DNA of 64,000 nt from Aliigemmobacter aestuarii. Lineage in GTDB: Bacteria; Pseudomonadota; Alphaproteobacteria; Rhodobacterales; Rhodobacteraceae. Where the stretch lies: the NCBI RefSeq assembly GCF_004799285.1, contig NZ_SSND01000001.1:1364001-1428000 (forward strand). The letters run 5' to 3'. The first letter of the stretch is position 1; every line of letters starts with the position of its first letter. The position numbers and the translations under genes are program-made. A model generated the notes under the pieces. That model worked only from the letters and a program-made list of their open reading frames with translations, ran no database searches and was not told where the DNA came from. Below are positions 17,617 through 25,561 of this stretch, piece by piece.

Positions 17617-18623
17617 GCCCAGTTCCCCTTCGACATCAGGCCGAGGATCTCAAGCTGGCGCCAGTTGATGTATTTCTCGCTCCACTTGCACCACAGGTCG
17701 GGGCTTTCGTTCAGCCCGGCCTTGTAGGCCTTGTATTCGTGGCTGTTGGCATAGTGCTGCCGGCGTTGCAGTTCCTCTTCGGCCTTGGCCGCGAAGGTAT
17801 CGAGGAACTTTGCATGCAAAAGCGCCCCGCTAGCCTTTTCGCCCCCCCATTCGTCATAGACAAGGTTGAGCCCCCGCGGCAGCAGCATGTGGGTGGAGCT
17901 GACATAGGCATATTCGCGCCGCCATCGCACCAGCGGGATCTTGTTCAGCGCGGGCGACCGTTCCGGCGCATCGGCGAAGAACACGCGCGCCCGCGGCCCG
18001 CCCTGGATCCACAGGTTGCCGAAACGCTTGTTCTTGGCCAGCGTGTAGTTTCCGCTGTCGAACCATTGCGCGATCTCGAACGGGTCCTGCCCTTCGCGAT
18101 AGGGCTGTCCGCCGATCGGCCCCTTCGGGTACATGTCTACCAGCATCGCGCTGAAGGATTTGATCGACGAGGCATCGAGCCAGTCGCACAGGGCCTTCAG
18201 CGGCCGGGTGTCGCAGAACGGATAGATGAAGAATTCATCCGGATCGACGACCAGCGTCCAGTGGTTGTGGCCATAGCGCGATTGCAGCCAGTTCAGCCAG
18301 TCGACCCCGAAGCGCGACCGCTTGTAGCTGGCCTTCGTGGTCCAGAGCGAAACGTCGGGCTGTTCGGCCAGATATTCGCGCGAACCGTCGTCGCTGTCAT
18401 TGTCTACGATCAGGAAGTGGTTGATGCCCAGGTCACGGTAATAGCGCAGGAAATAGGGAAGCCGCACCTTTTCGTTGCGCATGGTCGAGAACAGCAGGAT
18501 GTCGGTCGGCCGGATAAGGCTGGTGCGATTGGAGAATGGACGCAGCTCCCTCCGCTTCAGGAAGGCGCGCGCACGCCAGCGCTTTCTTGCCAGACGAAGT
18601 CTGTATGTCGCCCAAAGACCCAA
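17613..18623 (-). CDS. glycosyltransferase family 2-like protein (Glyco_tranf_2_4 type), 336 aa
   Basis: Predicted GT-A fold glycosyltransferase. The nucleotide-binding start is ILLFSTMRNEKVRLPYFLRY (about residues 42-61), followed by HFLIVDNDSDDGSREYL. The DxD-like metal site is LVVDPDEFFIYP (about 125-136). The C-terminal part is Trp/Tyr-rich and basic. The first 30 residues are strongly basic without a membrane helix. It is first in a three-gene minus-strand operon (GT2, GT14, NodH-like) with overlapping or near-touching ends, which implies a shared product. Donor and acceptor are unknown. Confidence 0.75.
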   Translation of the reverse strand: MGLWATYRLRLARKRWRARAFLKRRELRPFSNRTSLIRPTDILLFSTMRNEKVRLPYFLRYYRDLGINHFLIVDNDSDDGSREYLAEQPDVSLWTTKASYKRSRFGVDWLNWLQSRYGHNHWTLVVDPDEFFIYPFCDTRPLKALCDWLDASSIKSFSAMLVDMYPKGPIGGQPYREGQDPFEIAQWFDSGNYTLAKNKRFGNLWIQGGPRARVFFADAPERSPALNKIPLVRWRREYAYVSSTHMLLPRGLNLVYDEWGGEKASGALLHAKFLDTFAAKAEEELQRRQHYANSHEYKAYKAGLNESPDLWCKWSEKYINWRQLEILGLMSKGNWA

Positions 18624-18669
18624 GCGTCACTCTTTCCCGGGGCTGCCGGGCGCCCCTGCCCCACATCTT

Positions 18670-19875
18670 TCAGAAGACCGTTAAGACCTTGTTGAAATGC
18701 CCGTCCCAGCTTGGCCAGCAGGTCCGGTCCCCTTCCACACGATCCCCGTCTTCATTCTTGTTCGCGGCCAGAATATGGCGGTTTACCGCTTCGGACCAAG
18801 AATACAGATCGCCCGGATCAACGTAAACCGCCTTGTCGCCAAGGATCTCGCGGAACACAGGCAGATCGCTGCAGATCACCGGGCAGCCAAGCATCGCCGC
18901 CTCGATGGCAGGCAGGCCGAAGCCCTCGGCCCGGCTGGGAAACAGAAGCGCACGGGCGCCCCCTAGCCAGGCGGCCACCTCGGCATCATCCGCGCCCCGG
19001 ATTTCGCGCACGCCGGGAATGCCCGCATCCAGCCGTGCAAGCGTTGCCCGATCCGCCCAGCCTCGCGCGCCGATCACCATCAGATCGGCCGCGGGCGCGG
19101 CACGCGCCCACAGGTCAAGCAGCAGGTCGTGGTTCTTCCGGGGTTCGATCGTGCCGAGTGTCACGAAATAGGGCCGCCGCGGCACGGCATCGGGCGGCAG
19201 GCGCCCCGGAACCGGGGGGTCCACGCCCAAAGGCGCGGTCACGCCGGGGGGCACGCGGCCAAGGCGGGCGAATTCCGCCTCGGTCACGGCACGGGTGGCC
19301 TCGGCGCTGTGGATCACAAGATCGGCATGGGCCGCAACCGTTGCCATGCGGCGGCGGAAGGGTTCAACCGTGCCGGGCCGGCAGAATTCCGGGTGAACCA
19401 GCGGGATCACGTCATGAACCAGAACCGCGATCCGCAGTCCGGGCACACGGCGCAAGGCCTTCATCACCGAAGGCGACAGGTTCGAATGGCCCACGTTCAG
19501 ATAGCGCGCGCCCTCCGGCAAGTGCCGCAAAAGGGTGCGGCCCAACCCCGCCGCGATGGTCCGCGCCACGGCCTTGCGCCGCAACAGTGCCTCGGCTCGC
19601 GCGCGCCCGTCGTCGCGTCGGCGCACCATCCGGGAAAACAGCGTGGCCGGAGGTGGGGCGATGCGCCCGCGCGCCAGATTGGCCACAGCGGCGCATCCCG
19701 CGCGGTCCAGAAGCAGAAACCCCACCGACGTCTGCACCAGCCCGAACAGGGGTTCAGGCACCTGCATCAGCCGTTCCAGGTAGGCCCGTTCGACCCGGTC
19801 GATCCCGGTTGGCACGCCCTTTCCCTGACGCGAGACAAGCCGCGTCAGGTCAAGCAGCCATGCAGGGGCGGCCAC
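18670..19875 (-). CDS. glycosyltransferase family 4 (GT-B), 401 aa
   Basis: Retaining glycosyltransferase related to mannosyl- and rhamnosyltransferases of surface polysaccharides. The donor-side half is clear: YFVTLGTIEPRKNHDLLLDL, then ARALLFPSRAEGFGLPAIEA, the EX7E region with E-G-F-G-L-P, then GCPVICSDLPVFREILGDKA. The N-terminal half has LDLTRLVSRQGKGVPTGIDR, and IAVLVHDVIPLVHPEF near the acceptor cleft. The start is GTG 19875; no ATG lies in the first 36 codons and AAGG precedes it closely. It follows galU by five bases, so the two are likely co-transcribed. Confidence 0.8.
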   Translation of the reverse strand: MAAPAWLLDLTRLVSRQGKGVPTGIDRVERAYLERLMQVPEPLFGLVQTSVGFLLLDRAGCAAVANLARGRIAPPPATLFSRMVRRRDDGRARAEALLRRKAVARTIAAGLGRTLLRHLPEGARYLNVGHSNLSPSVMKALRRVPGLRIAVLVHDVIPLVHPEFCRPGTVEPFRRRMATVAAHADLVIHSAEATRAVTEAEFARLGRVPPGVTAPLGVDPPVPGRLPPDAVPRRPYFVTLGTIEPRKNHDLLLDLWARAAPAADLMVIGARGWADRATLARLDAGIPGVREIRGADDAEVAAWLGGARALLFPSRAEGFGLPAIEAAMLGCPVICSDLPVFREILGDKAVYVDPGDLYSWSEAVNRHILAANKNEDGDRVEGDRTCWPSWDGHFNKVLTVF

Positions 19876-19880
19876 CGCCC

Positions 19881-20774
19881 TTATTGCGCTGCCTTCTGCA
19901 TGGCCATCATGCCGTGCAGATAGTCCGAGAACTCGTCCCGCAGGTCGGGGCGCGCTAGGCCGAAGGCCACCGTGGCCTGCAGGAATCCTGCCTTCGAGCC
20001 GCAGTCATACCGCTGCCCGCGGAAACGGAAACCAAAGACCTTGCCGGTTTTCACTTCCTCGGCGATCGCGTCGGTCAACTGGATCTCGCCGCCGGCGCCC
20101 TGCTTCATCCGGTTCAGGTTGGTCAGGACCTTGGGCGACAGGATGTAACGCCCGATCACCGCAAGGTTCGAGGGCGCTTCGTCGGCCTTCGGCTTTTCCA
20201 CCATGCCCTTGGCCTGCACGATGGACCCCATGTCATTGGCGATATCCAGCACGCCGTAGGACGATGCCTTTTCCGGCGGAACCTCCATCGCGGCCACCAT
20301 GTTGCCGCCGGTTTCGGCGTAGGCCTCGACCATCTGCTGAAGGCACGGCTTTTCCGCCGCGATCACGTCATCGGGCAGCAGCACGGCAAAGGGTTCATTC
20401 CCGATCAGGCGACGCGCGCACCACACGGCATGGCCAAGGCCCATCGGCCGGTTCTGGCGGACATAGGCGATGGCACCCGAATCCATGTTGGTGCTTTTCA
20501 GAATTTCCAGAAGCTGGTCCTTGCCCGCCTTCTTCAGCGTGCTTTCCAATTCCGGTGCGTGGTCGAAATAATCCTCCAGCGCGGACTTGCCGCGCGAGGT
20601 GACGAAGATGAATTCCTTGATCCCGGCGGCGCGCGCCTCGTCGATGGCGTATTGAATGAGCGGTCGGTCAACCAGTGTCATGATCTCTTTCGGGATCGAC
20701 TTCGTCGCGGGCAGGAACCGTGTTCCCATGCCTGCCACTGGAAAGATTGCCTTGGTAACCTTCTTAACCTTCAT
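19881..20774 (-). CDS. galU: UTP--glucose-1-phosphate uridylyltransferase
   Basis: Makes UDP-glucose from UTP and glucose 1-phosphate, feeding LPS, capsule and glucan synthesis. The nucleotidyltransferase start is IFPVAGMGTRFLPATKSIPK (residues 10-29). Other marks are FAVLLPDDVIA, with the metal-binding Asp-Asp pair, the catalytic-lysine region VEKPKADEAPSNLAVIGRYI, and the RFRGQRYDCGSKAGFLQA end. The 297-residue length is normal. Its position beside glycosyltransferases supports a role in the local glycan supply. Confidence 0.94.
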   Translation of the reverse strand: MKVKKVTKAIFPVAGMGTRFLPATKSIPKEIMTLVDRPLIQYAIDEARAAGIKEFIFVTSRGKSALEDYFDHAPELESTLKKAGKDQLLEILKSTNMDSGAIAYVRQNRPMGLGHAVWCARRLIGNEPFAVLLPDDVIAAEKPCLQQMVEAYAETGGNMVAAMEVPPEKASSYGVLDIANDMGSIVQAKGMVEKPKADEAPSNLAVIGRYILSPKVLTNLNRMKQGAGGEIQLTDAIAEEVKTGKVFGFRFRGQRYDCGSKAGFLQATVAFGLARPDLRDEFSDYLHGMMAMQKAAQ

Positions 20775-20900
20775 TGCTCGCTCTCTTGTCGTTGATCCGA
20801 TACGCCGGATGCAGCCAGCCTATCCGGACAGCAGCGCCCGGGCATCGGAAATCGGCGCGTCCCGACAAGGAATGCCGCAAATTTCCTGAAAAAGAAACCC

Positions 20901-22133
20901 TCAGACCACACTCGGCCGGGGGGAAAAGCGTGCCATGGGGCGCAGGTTGCCGACCCGCTCGGTCTCGTAGGCCAGCCTTTCGGGGAAGGTCCAGAGCCGG
21001 AACCGGGGCTGGCTGCGCAGCGAGGCCCCGAAAAGCCCGCCGGTCTGTTCCCAGAACCCCGCCGGATCAAACCGCATCCGGTGCTTGCGGGGCGTAGGCG
21101 AGAACAGGAACAGCGTCACGATCTGACCCTCGCGGGCGGCCCTTTCGGCCTCGGCACGCAGGCGGCCGGCCTGCCAGATGCGCCCGGCGATCACCTTGCC
21201 GTCCCTTTGCCCGGTGCCCGGCAGGGGCTCGAACCCGCCGGCAGGTGCCGGAATCGGTGGCAAGGGACCAAGCGGACGGGTCAGCCCATCGGCCCACCCC
21301 CCGGAAAGGCTGTCCATCAGCCGCGCCACATCGGCCCCGTTCAGCCGTGCCGCCTTGCGATGCGCCGCAAGCCGCACGGCCTGTGCGCCCGCCAGCGCCG
21401 AGAACGCGGCGGGAAGATCCGCATCCGGCGCGTGCCGACGCAGGAAGCAGGCGGTCGAGGCGCCGATGTCGGCCAGTGTCAGCGGCACGCGATCGGCCCG
21501 GCGCCGGTCGCTGGCGGCAAAGCCGTGGGCGACCTGTGCATCCGGGATCACGGCGGTGCGCGCCTGCATCCGCAAATTCACATCCGCCTCGTCCAGATAG
21601 AACCGGAAGGCCGGATCAAATCCGCCCGCCGCCCGCAGGGCCGAGGCGCGGAAGGCGCAGTTCGCGCCCTGGGTCTTGACCGGGCCGGTTGCGTCAGGGG
21701 CGAAGACCCCGCCCGCGCCCGCATCAAGGGGATGATCCTGCCCGAACCGGTCGATCCGCGCCGCCCCCCATTGCAGGGATATCCCGTTCCGGCCGCGCAC
21801 GAACCCGGTCGCGGCATCGACCGACGGATCGGCGAGGGGCGCGACCAGCCGCGACAGCCACGTCGGTTCGGCCACCGCGTCATCGTCGATGAAGGCAACG
21901 GCCTCTCCTGCGGCCAGGCGAAGGCCCGCGTTGCGCGCGGCGCTGATGTTGGCCTCGTCGAAGGCCACACGGCGCACCGGATGCCGCGCCGCCACGGCCA
22001 GACCCGCAGGATCGGCGACCACGATCACCTCGAACTGCGGATGGTCCTGCAGGGCCAACGCCTTCAGGCAAAGATCAAGCGCCTCTGGCCGCCCCCGGCT
22101 GACAACAATCACGCTGGCGGGGGGCGATGCCAT
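20901..22133 (-). CDS. glycosyltransferase family 2, 410 aa
   Basis: Predicted GT-A glycosyltransferase. The N-terminus SVIVVSRGRPEALDLCLKAL is the nucleotide-binding strand and helix. FEVIVVADP and NISAARNAGLRLA follow, then the DxD-type site in AVAFIDDDAVAEPTWLSRL (about residues 80-98), and an acceptor region with GGFDPAFRFYLDEADVNLRM. The C-terminal 150 residues are less conserved and lack membrane helices. The start is ATG 22133, overlapping the kdsB stop (ATGA); a longer in-frame start at 22232 lies inside kdsB and is rejected. Coupling to kdsB hints at a Kdo-related acceptor or donor, which is inference only. Confidence 0.78.
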   Translation of the reverse strand: MASPPASVIVVSRGRPEALDLCLKALALQDHPQFEVIVVADPAGLAVAARHPVRRVAFDEANISAARNAGLRLAAGEAVAFIDDDAVAEPTWLSRLVAPLADPSVDAATGFVRGRNGISLQWGAARIDRFGQDHPLDAGAGGVFAPDATGPVKTQGANCAFRASALRAAGGFDPAFRFYLDEADVNLRMQARTAVIPDAQVAHGFAASDRRRADRVPLTLADIGASTACFLRRHAPDADLPAAFSALAGAQAVRLAAHRKAARLNGADVARLMDSLSGGWADGLTRPLGPLPPIPAPAGGFEPLPGTGQRDGKVIAGRIWQAGRLRAEAERAAREGQIVTLFLFSPTPRKHRMRFDPAGFWEQTGGLFGASLRSQPRFRLWTFPERLAYETERVGNLRPMARFSPRPSVV

Positions 22134-22924
22134 CAGCCGCCCATCTGGGCCATCATGGCCTCGATCCGGGGCACGTCTTCGGGGTTGTTCAGTTCCCAGA
22201 ACTGGCGGCCCCGTGCCTCGACCTCCACGCACAGGACCTGGCGACCGTTCTCCAGGAACCGCAGCTGTTCCAGCCCTTCAAGCCGCTCCAGCGGGCCGAC
22301 CGGCCAGCGGGGATATTCGGCCAGTGCCGCCGGACGATAGGCATAGACGCCGACATGGTGAAAGACCGGCGTTTCCTCGTCATCGGCATAGGTCCGGCCG
22401 GTGTAAGGGATGACTTCCTTGGAAAAGTAGAGCCCCCGGCCCCCTGTGCCGAAAACCGCTGTGGTCCCGCCCACGCGGCCCGCGCGCCGGTCGGCCAGAA
22501 ACCCGTTCAACGCGCGCCCGTCGCAGCGCAGCACCGGCGTCGCGATATCGGCGCCGGGGTCGGCGCGCAGGCCCGCGACCAGATCCTCGACAAACCAGGC
22601 GGGCGTCAGCGGCGCGTCGCCCTGAAGGTTCACCACGATGTCGAAGCCCGGCAGCTTTTGCGCCACCTCGGCGCAACGCTCGGTGCCGTTCTGGCAGTCG
22701 GATGAGGTCATCACCACCTCGGCGCCGAAGCCCGCAGCATGGTCGCGGATGCGGTCGTCATCGGTCGCCACGACGACGCGATCGGCGCCGCGCACGGCCA
22801 TCGCCGCCTCCCATGACCGGCGGATCAGCGTCTTTTCCCCGTCCGGTCCCTTCAGCGACACCAGCGGCTTGCCGGGATAGCGGATCGAGGCATAGCGGGC
22901 CGGAATCGCGATCAGGACAGTCAT
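22133..22924 (-). CDS. kdsB: 3-deoxy-manno-octulosonate cytidylyltransferase
   Basis: Activates Kdo to CMP-Kdo with CTP, the donor for LPS inner core and Kdo capsule linkers. Family marks: IAIPARYASIRYPGKPL (residues 5-21), RVVVATDDDRIRDHAAGFGA, NGTERCAEVAQKLP, VVNLQGDAPLTP, and FHHVGVYAYRPAAL. In many KdsB proteins the Q-G-D motif reads QGDEP; here it is QGDAP. The 263-residue length is close to normal. The start is ATG 22924, overlapping the cysQ stop by four bases. The wider frame upstream is shadow sequence inside cysQ. Confidence 0.9.
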   Translation of the reverse strand: MTVLIAIPARYASIRYPGKPLVSLKGPDGEKTLIRRSWEAAMAVRGADRVVVATDDDRIRDHAAGFGAEVVMTSSDCQNGTERCAEVAQKLPGFDIVVNLQGDAPLTPAWFVEDLVAGLRADPGADIATPVLRCDGRALNGFLADRRAGRVGGTTAVFGTGGRGLYFSKEVIPYTGRTYADDEETPVFHHVGVYAYRPAALAEYPRWPVGPLERLEGLEQLRFLENGRQVLCVEVEARGRQFWELNNPEDVPRIEAMMAQMGG

Positions 22925-23715
22925 TTCTTCAGCTCCACTCCCGGCGCGTAGGCGATGAAAAAGGGATTGTCCCATCCCGCCTTGCCGTAGGACAGCGGGC
23001 TGTGATCGTCGAAGCGCACCACATGGCCGCCCGCGCCGCGCAGAACCGCGTCGCCCGCCGCCGTATCCCATTCCATCGTGCGGCCAAGCCGCGGGTAAAG
23101 ATCGGCCTCGCCCGTGGCGACCAGGCAGAACTTCAGGCTGGACCCGGCGCTGGTCATGTCGCGCACCGCGTATTTGGCGATGTAGTCGTCCGTTGCCTGA
23201 TCGCGGTGGGATTTCGACGCCACCACCATCAGCGCGCCATTGTCAGGGCTGGATACCCGAAGCGGCTTCACCGGCCCGGGTGCGGCCTTGTCGAAGGCCC
23301 CCGTTTCCTCGACCGCCGCGCCCCCGGCTTCGGTGTAGAACAGCCGCCCCTTGGCGGGGGCATAGACCACGCCCCGCAGCGGCACGCCGTTTTCGACATA
23401 GGCGATGTTCACCGTGAAATCGCCCCGGCGCTGGACGAATTCCTTGGTTCCGTCCAGCGGGTCGACGATGAGAAAGGTCGAAGCCGTCAGCGAATGGCTG
23501 GCCGCCTGTTCCTCGGTGATCAGCGTCACGTCGGGGAATTCCGCGCGCAGCCCTGCCGAGATCAGCGCATCTGCGGCCTCGTCGGCCTCGGTCACCGGGC
23601 TTGCATCGCCCTTGGCCTTCACCTCGAAATCCGGGCCGTTGTAGACCTCCATGATCCGGTCGCCGGCTTCCAGCGCAAGGCGGCGCATCACGTTCACAAG
23701 TCGGTCGAAATTCAT
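22921..23715 (-). CDS. cysQ: 3'(2'),5'-bisphosphate nucleotidase CysQ
   Basis: Hydrolyses PAP (adenosine 3',5'-bisphosphate) to AMP, removing the inhibitory by-product of sulfotransferases and of sulfate assimilation. The Mg2+/Li+-sensitive phosphatase motifs are VTEADEAADALI, LITEEQAAS, IVDPLDGTKEFVQRRGDFTV (the DPLDGT metal site) and MEWDTAAGDAVLRGAGG. The 264-residue length is right. ATG 23715 is preferred because AAGGAG lies eight bases upstream; a TTG two codons earlier is too close to it. It is first in a cysQ-kdsB-GT2 overlap chain in a window rich in sulfotransferase genes. Confidence 0.9.
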   Translation of the reverse strand: MNFDRLVNVMRRLALEAGDRIMEVYNGPDFEVKAKGDASPVTEADEAADALISAGLRAEFPDVTLITEEQAASHSLTASTFLIVDPLDGTKEFVQRRGDFTVNIAYVENGVPLRGVVYAPAKGRLFYTEAGGAAVEETGAFDKAAPGPVKPLRVSSPDNGALMVVASKSHRDQATDDYIAKYAVRDMTSAGSSLKFCLVATGEADLYPRLGRTMEWDTAAGDAVLRGAGGHVVRFDDHSPLSYGKAGWDNPFFIAYAPGVELKK

Positions 23716-23773
23716 CTGCAAGGCTCCTTCGGCTGGCCCTTTTCAGGGGACCGCGGCGGACATTCCAGCGCGG

Positions 23774-23802
23774 TTGTCAAAAAACGTCAGGTTCCTTATC
23801 AT
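23774..23802 (+). promoter_or_regulatory. sigma-70-type promoter for the kpsM-like gene
   Basis: TTGTCA (23774-23779), a 17-base spacer and TATCAT (23797-23802): each hexamer differs from consensus at one position. It lies between divergent cysQ and the permease gene, pointing to the permease and implying a leader of about 65 bases. Confidence 0.65.
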
Positions 23803-23875
23803 CGCTTGCTAAGGGAACGGCAAGATTTCCCGGCCTAAGAGGCAGCAGACACCCAGTGTGAAGGTGATGGCAGGC

Positions 23876-24697
23876 ATGTTCCAGCCCGAGGTGAAGACAA
23901 GCCCTGCACGAACGGCCTTCGGGCTGATGGAACTGATTTTCCATGCCACCGTCCGGAACGTCCGGAAGACACACGGAAACGCGGTGATCGGGCTTTTGCT
24001 GAACATCGTGCAGACGGTGTTGCTGGTGGCGGTCTTCTTCGTGCTGTTCGATCTTCTGGGCATGCGATCCAGCGCGATCCGGGGCGATTACCTGCTTTAC
24101 GTGATGTCGGGCATCTTCATGTACATCACCCATATCAAGGCGATGGGGGCGGTGTTCAGTTCCGAAGGTCCGACCTCGCCGATGATGAAGCATTCGCCGA
24201 TGAACACGATCGTGGCGATCACCGCGGCGGCCTTGGGTTCGTTATACATCCAGGTGCTTTCGGCCGCTGTCGTGCTGTTCATCTATCACGCGGCCTTCAC
24301 GCCGATCACCTTCCACGAACCCGTGGGCATGATGGGCATGTTCCTTCTGTCCTGGGCGTCGGGTGTGGCCATCGGCATGATGTTCCTGGCCGCCAAACCA
24401 TGGGCGCCCGATCTGGTGGGCATCGTCCAGCAGATCTATCAGCGCGCCAACATGATCGCCTCGGGCAAGATGTTCGTGGCCAACATGATGCCGGGATACA
24501 TCCTTGCGATGTTCGACTGGAACCCCCTGTTTCACACGATCGACCAGGGACGCGGCTATATCTTCCTGAACTACAACCCGCATTTCAGTTCGGGCACCTA
24601 TCCGCTTTACGTCACGCTCGCCTGCCTGATGATCGGGCTGATGGGCGAGTTCTATACCCGCAAGCATGCCTCGGCCAGTTGGGGAGCCAAAAGATGA
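23876..24697 (+). CDS. KpsM-like polysaccharide ABC transporter permease, 273 aa
   Basis: ABC-2 type inner-membrane permease, the family that exports capsule, teichoic acid or O-antigen chains. About six membrane spans are visible: around GNAVIGLLLNIVQTVLLVAVFF, YLLYVMSGIFMYITHI, TIVAITAAALGSLYIQVL, GMMGMFLLSWASGVAIGMMF and the last near PLYVTLACLMIGLMG (shown in part). The C-terminal FYTRKHASASWGAKR is typical of this subfamily in Rhodobacterales. The start at ATG 23876 (MFQPE) is chosen because AAGGTG precedes it at good spacing; GTG 23858 and ATG 23867 are alternatives. No ATPase partner (KpsT) is adjacent. Confidence 0.78.
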   Translation: MFQPEVKTSPARTAFGLMELIFHATVRNVRKTHGNAVIGLLLNIVQTVLLVAVFFVLFDLLGMRSSAIRGDYLLYVMSGIFMYITHIKAMGAVFSSEGPTSPMMKHSPMNTIVAITAAALGSLYIQVLSAAVVLFIYHAAFTPITFHEPVGMMGMFLLSWASGVAIGMMFLAAKPWAPDLVGIVQQIYQRANMIASGKMFVANMMPGYILAMFDWNPLFHTIDQGRGYIFLNYNPHFSSGTYPLYVTLACLMIGLMGEFYTRKHASASWGAKR

Positions 24698-25323
24698 TCC
24701 GCGCGCTTGCGCTTTGCCTGTTGTCGTTCCTGCCATCCATTGCCGGTGCCGAAGCGCTTCCCGCCCTGTTCTCGGTCAAGGGCGTCGCCGCGAACGACGT
24801 TCTGAACGTCCGCGCCGCCCCATCCGCCGAAGGCGATCTGCTGGGCAGCCTGCCGCCCGGCGCGACCGGCGTCGAGGTTGTCGCGCTGAACCCCGAGGGC
24901 ACCTGGGGCAGGGTCAACATCGGCGAAACCGCCGGATGGGTTTCGATGCGGTTCCTGGCGCGCGAACCGGGGCCGGACTGGATCAGCCTCGATGTGCCAA
25001 TGTCCTGCTACGGAACCGAACCGTTCTGGTCGCTCGACTATGCGCCCGACCGGCGCAACATGATGCTGCGCCAGATGGCCGACGAGAATGACCTGGGCCT
25101 GTGGATCAACTGGCACATCGCCACAAGTGGCCGGAACGGACAGATCGGCTGGAACCTGTCCGGCCCGGCGCGGCAGGGCTTTGCCACGCTGACCGCGGAA
25201 CGCTGCACCGATGGGATGAGCGACCGCGAGATGGGGCTTTCCATCAGCCTTTTCCTGAACCCGGATCAGGAAAGCGCGGCCGAGCCGATCGGCCTTTCGG
25301 GTTGCTGCACCCTGTCGCGCTGA
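24694..25323 (+). CDS. secreted SH3-domain protein, 209 aa
   Basis: Exported protein of unknown role. The signal peptide is residues 1-19 (MIRALALCLLSFLPSIAGA). A bacterial SH3 domain follows at about 22-90 (DVLNVRAAPSAEGDLLGSLP, WGRVNIGETAGWVSMRFL). The C-terminal half resembles the COG3650 type: MSCYGTEPFWSLDYAPDRRN, with four cysteines (the Cys of SCYG, then ERCTDG and GCCTL). The start overlaps the permease stop (ATGA), so it is co-translated with the exporter and might bind cell wall or nascent glycan. That link rests on position alone. Confidence 0.7.
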   Translation: MIRALALCLLSFLPSIAGAEALPALFSVKGVAANDVLNVRAAPSAEGDLLGSLPPGATGVEVVALNPEGTWGRVNIGETAGWVSMRFLAREPGPDWISLDVPMSCYGTEPFWSLDYAPDRRNMMLRQMADENDLGLWINWHIATSGRNGQIGWNLSGPARQGFATLTAERCTDGMSDREMGLSISLFLNPDQESAAEPIGLSGCCTLSR

Positions 25324-25417
25324 CCCGGCGTGAAATGCCCCCGGTCAGCCCCTTCGCGGGCCGCCGGATGGCGGGGCGACATATTCGCAAATCGCGAACT
25401 TTCACGCCGCCGTTACG

Positions 25418-25446
25418 CTTGCAGGCCCCCGAAGCCCTGCCTATAT
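25418..25446 (+). promoter_or_regulatory. RpoH (sigma-32)-like promoter of dnaK
   Basis: CTTGCA (25418-25423), a 17-base spacer and CTATAT (25441-25446, preceded by C) match the alphaproteobacterial heat-shock pattern CTTG-N17/18-CYTATAT. It lies about 115 bases before the dnaK start in the 238-base gap after the SH3 gene. Confidence 0.65.
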
Positions 25447-25561
25447 ACCCCTCGAAGCCGGAAGGGGCGGCCGCGCCCCGGCCGGGTCTTCTGGGATCGG
25501 GGAGCAGGGGCCGTAGTCGGGCCTGTTCCCCACAACATCGCCTAACGAAGAGGACCATATC

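Noticed and set aside
20805-20827. CCGGAT/ATCCGG inverted repeat between the GT2 gene and galU
   Set aside because: Six-base arms with an 11-base loop and no T-run; too weak to call a terminator.
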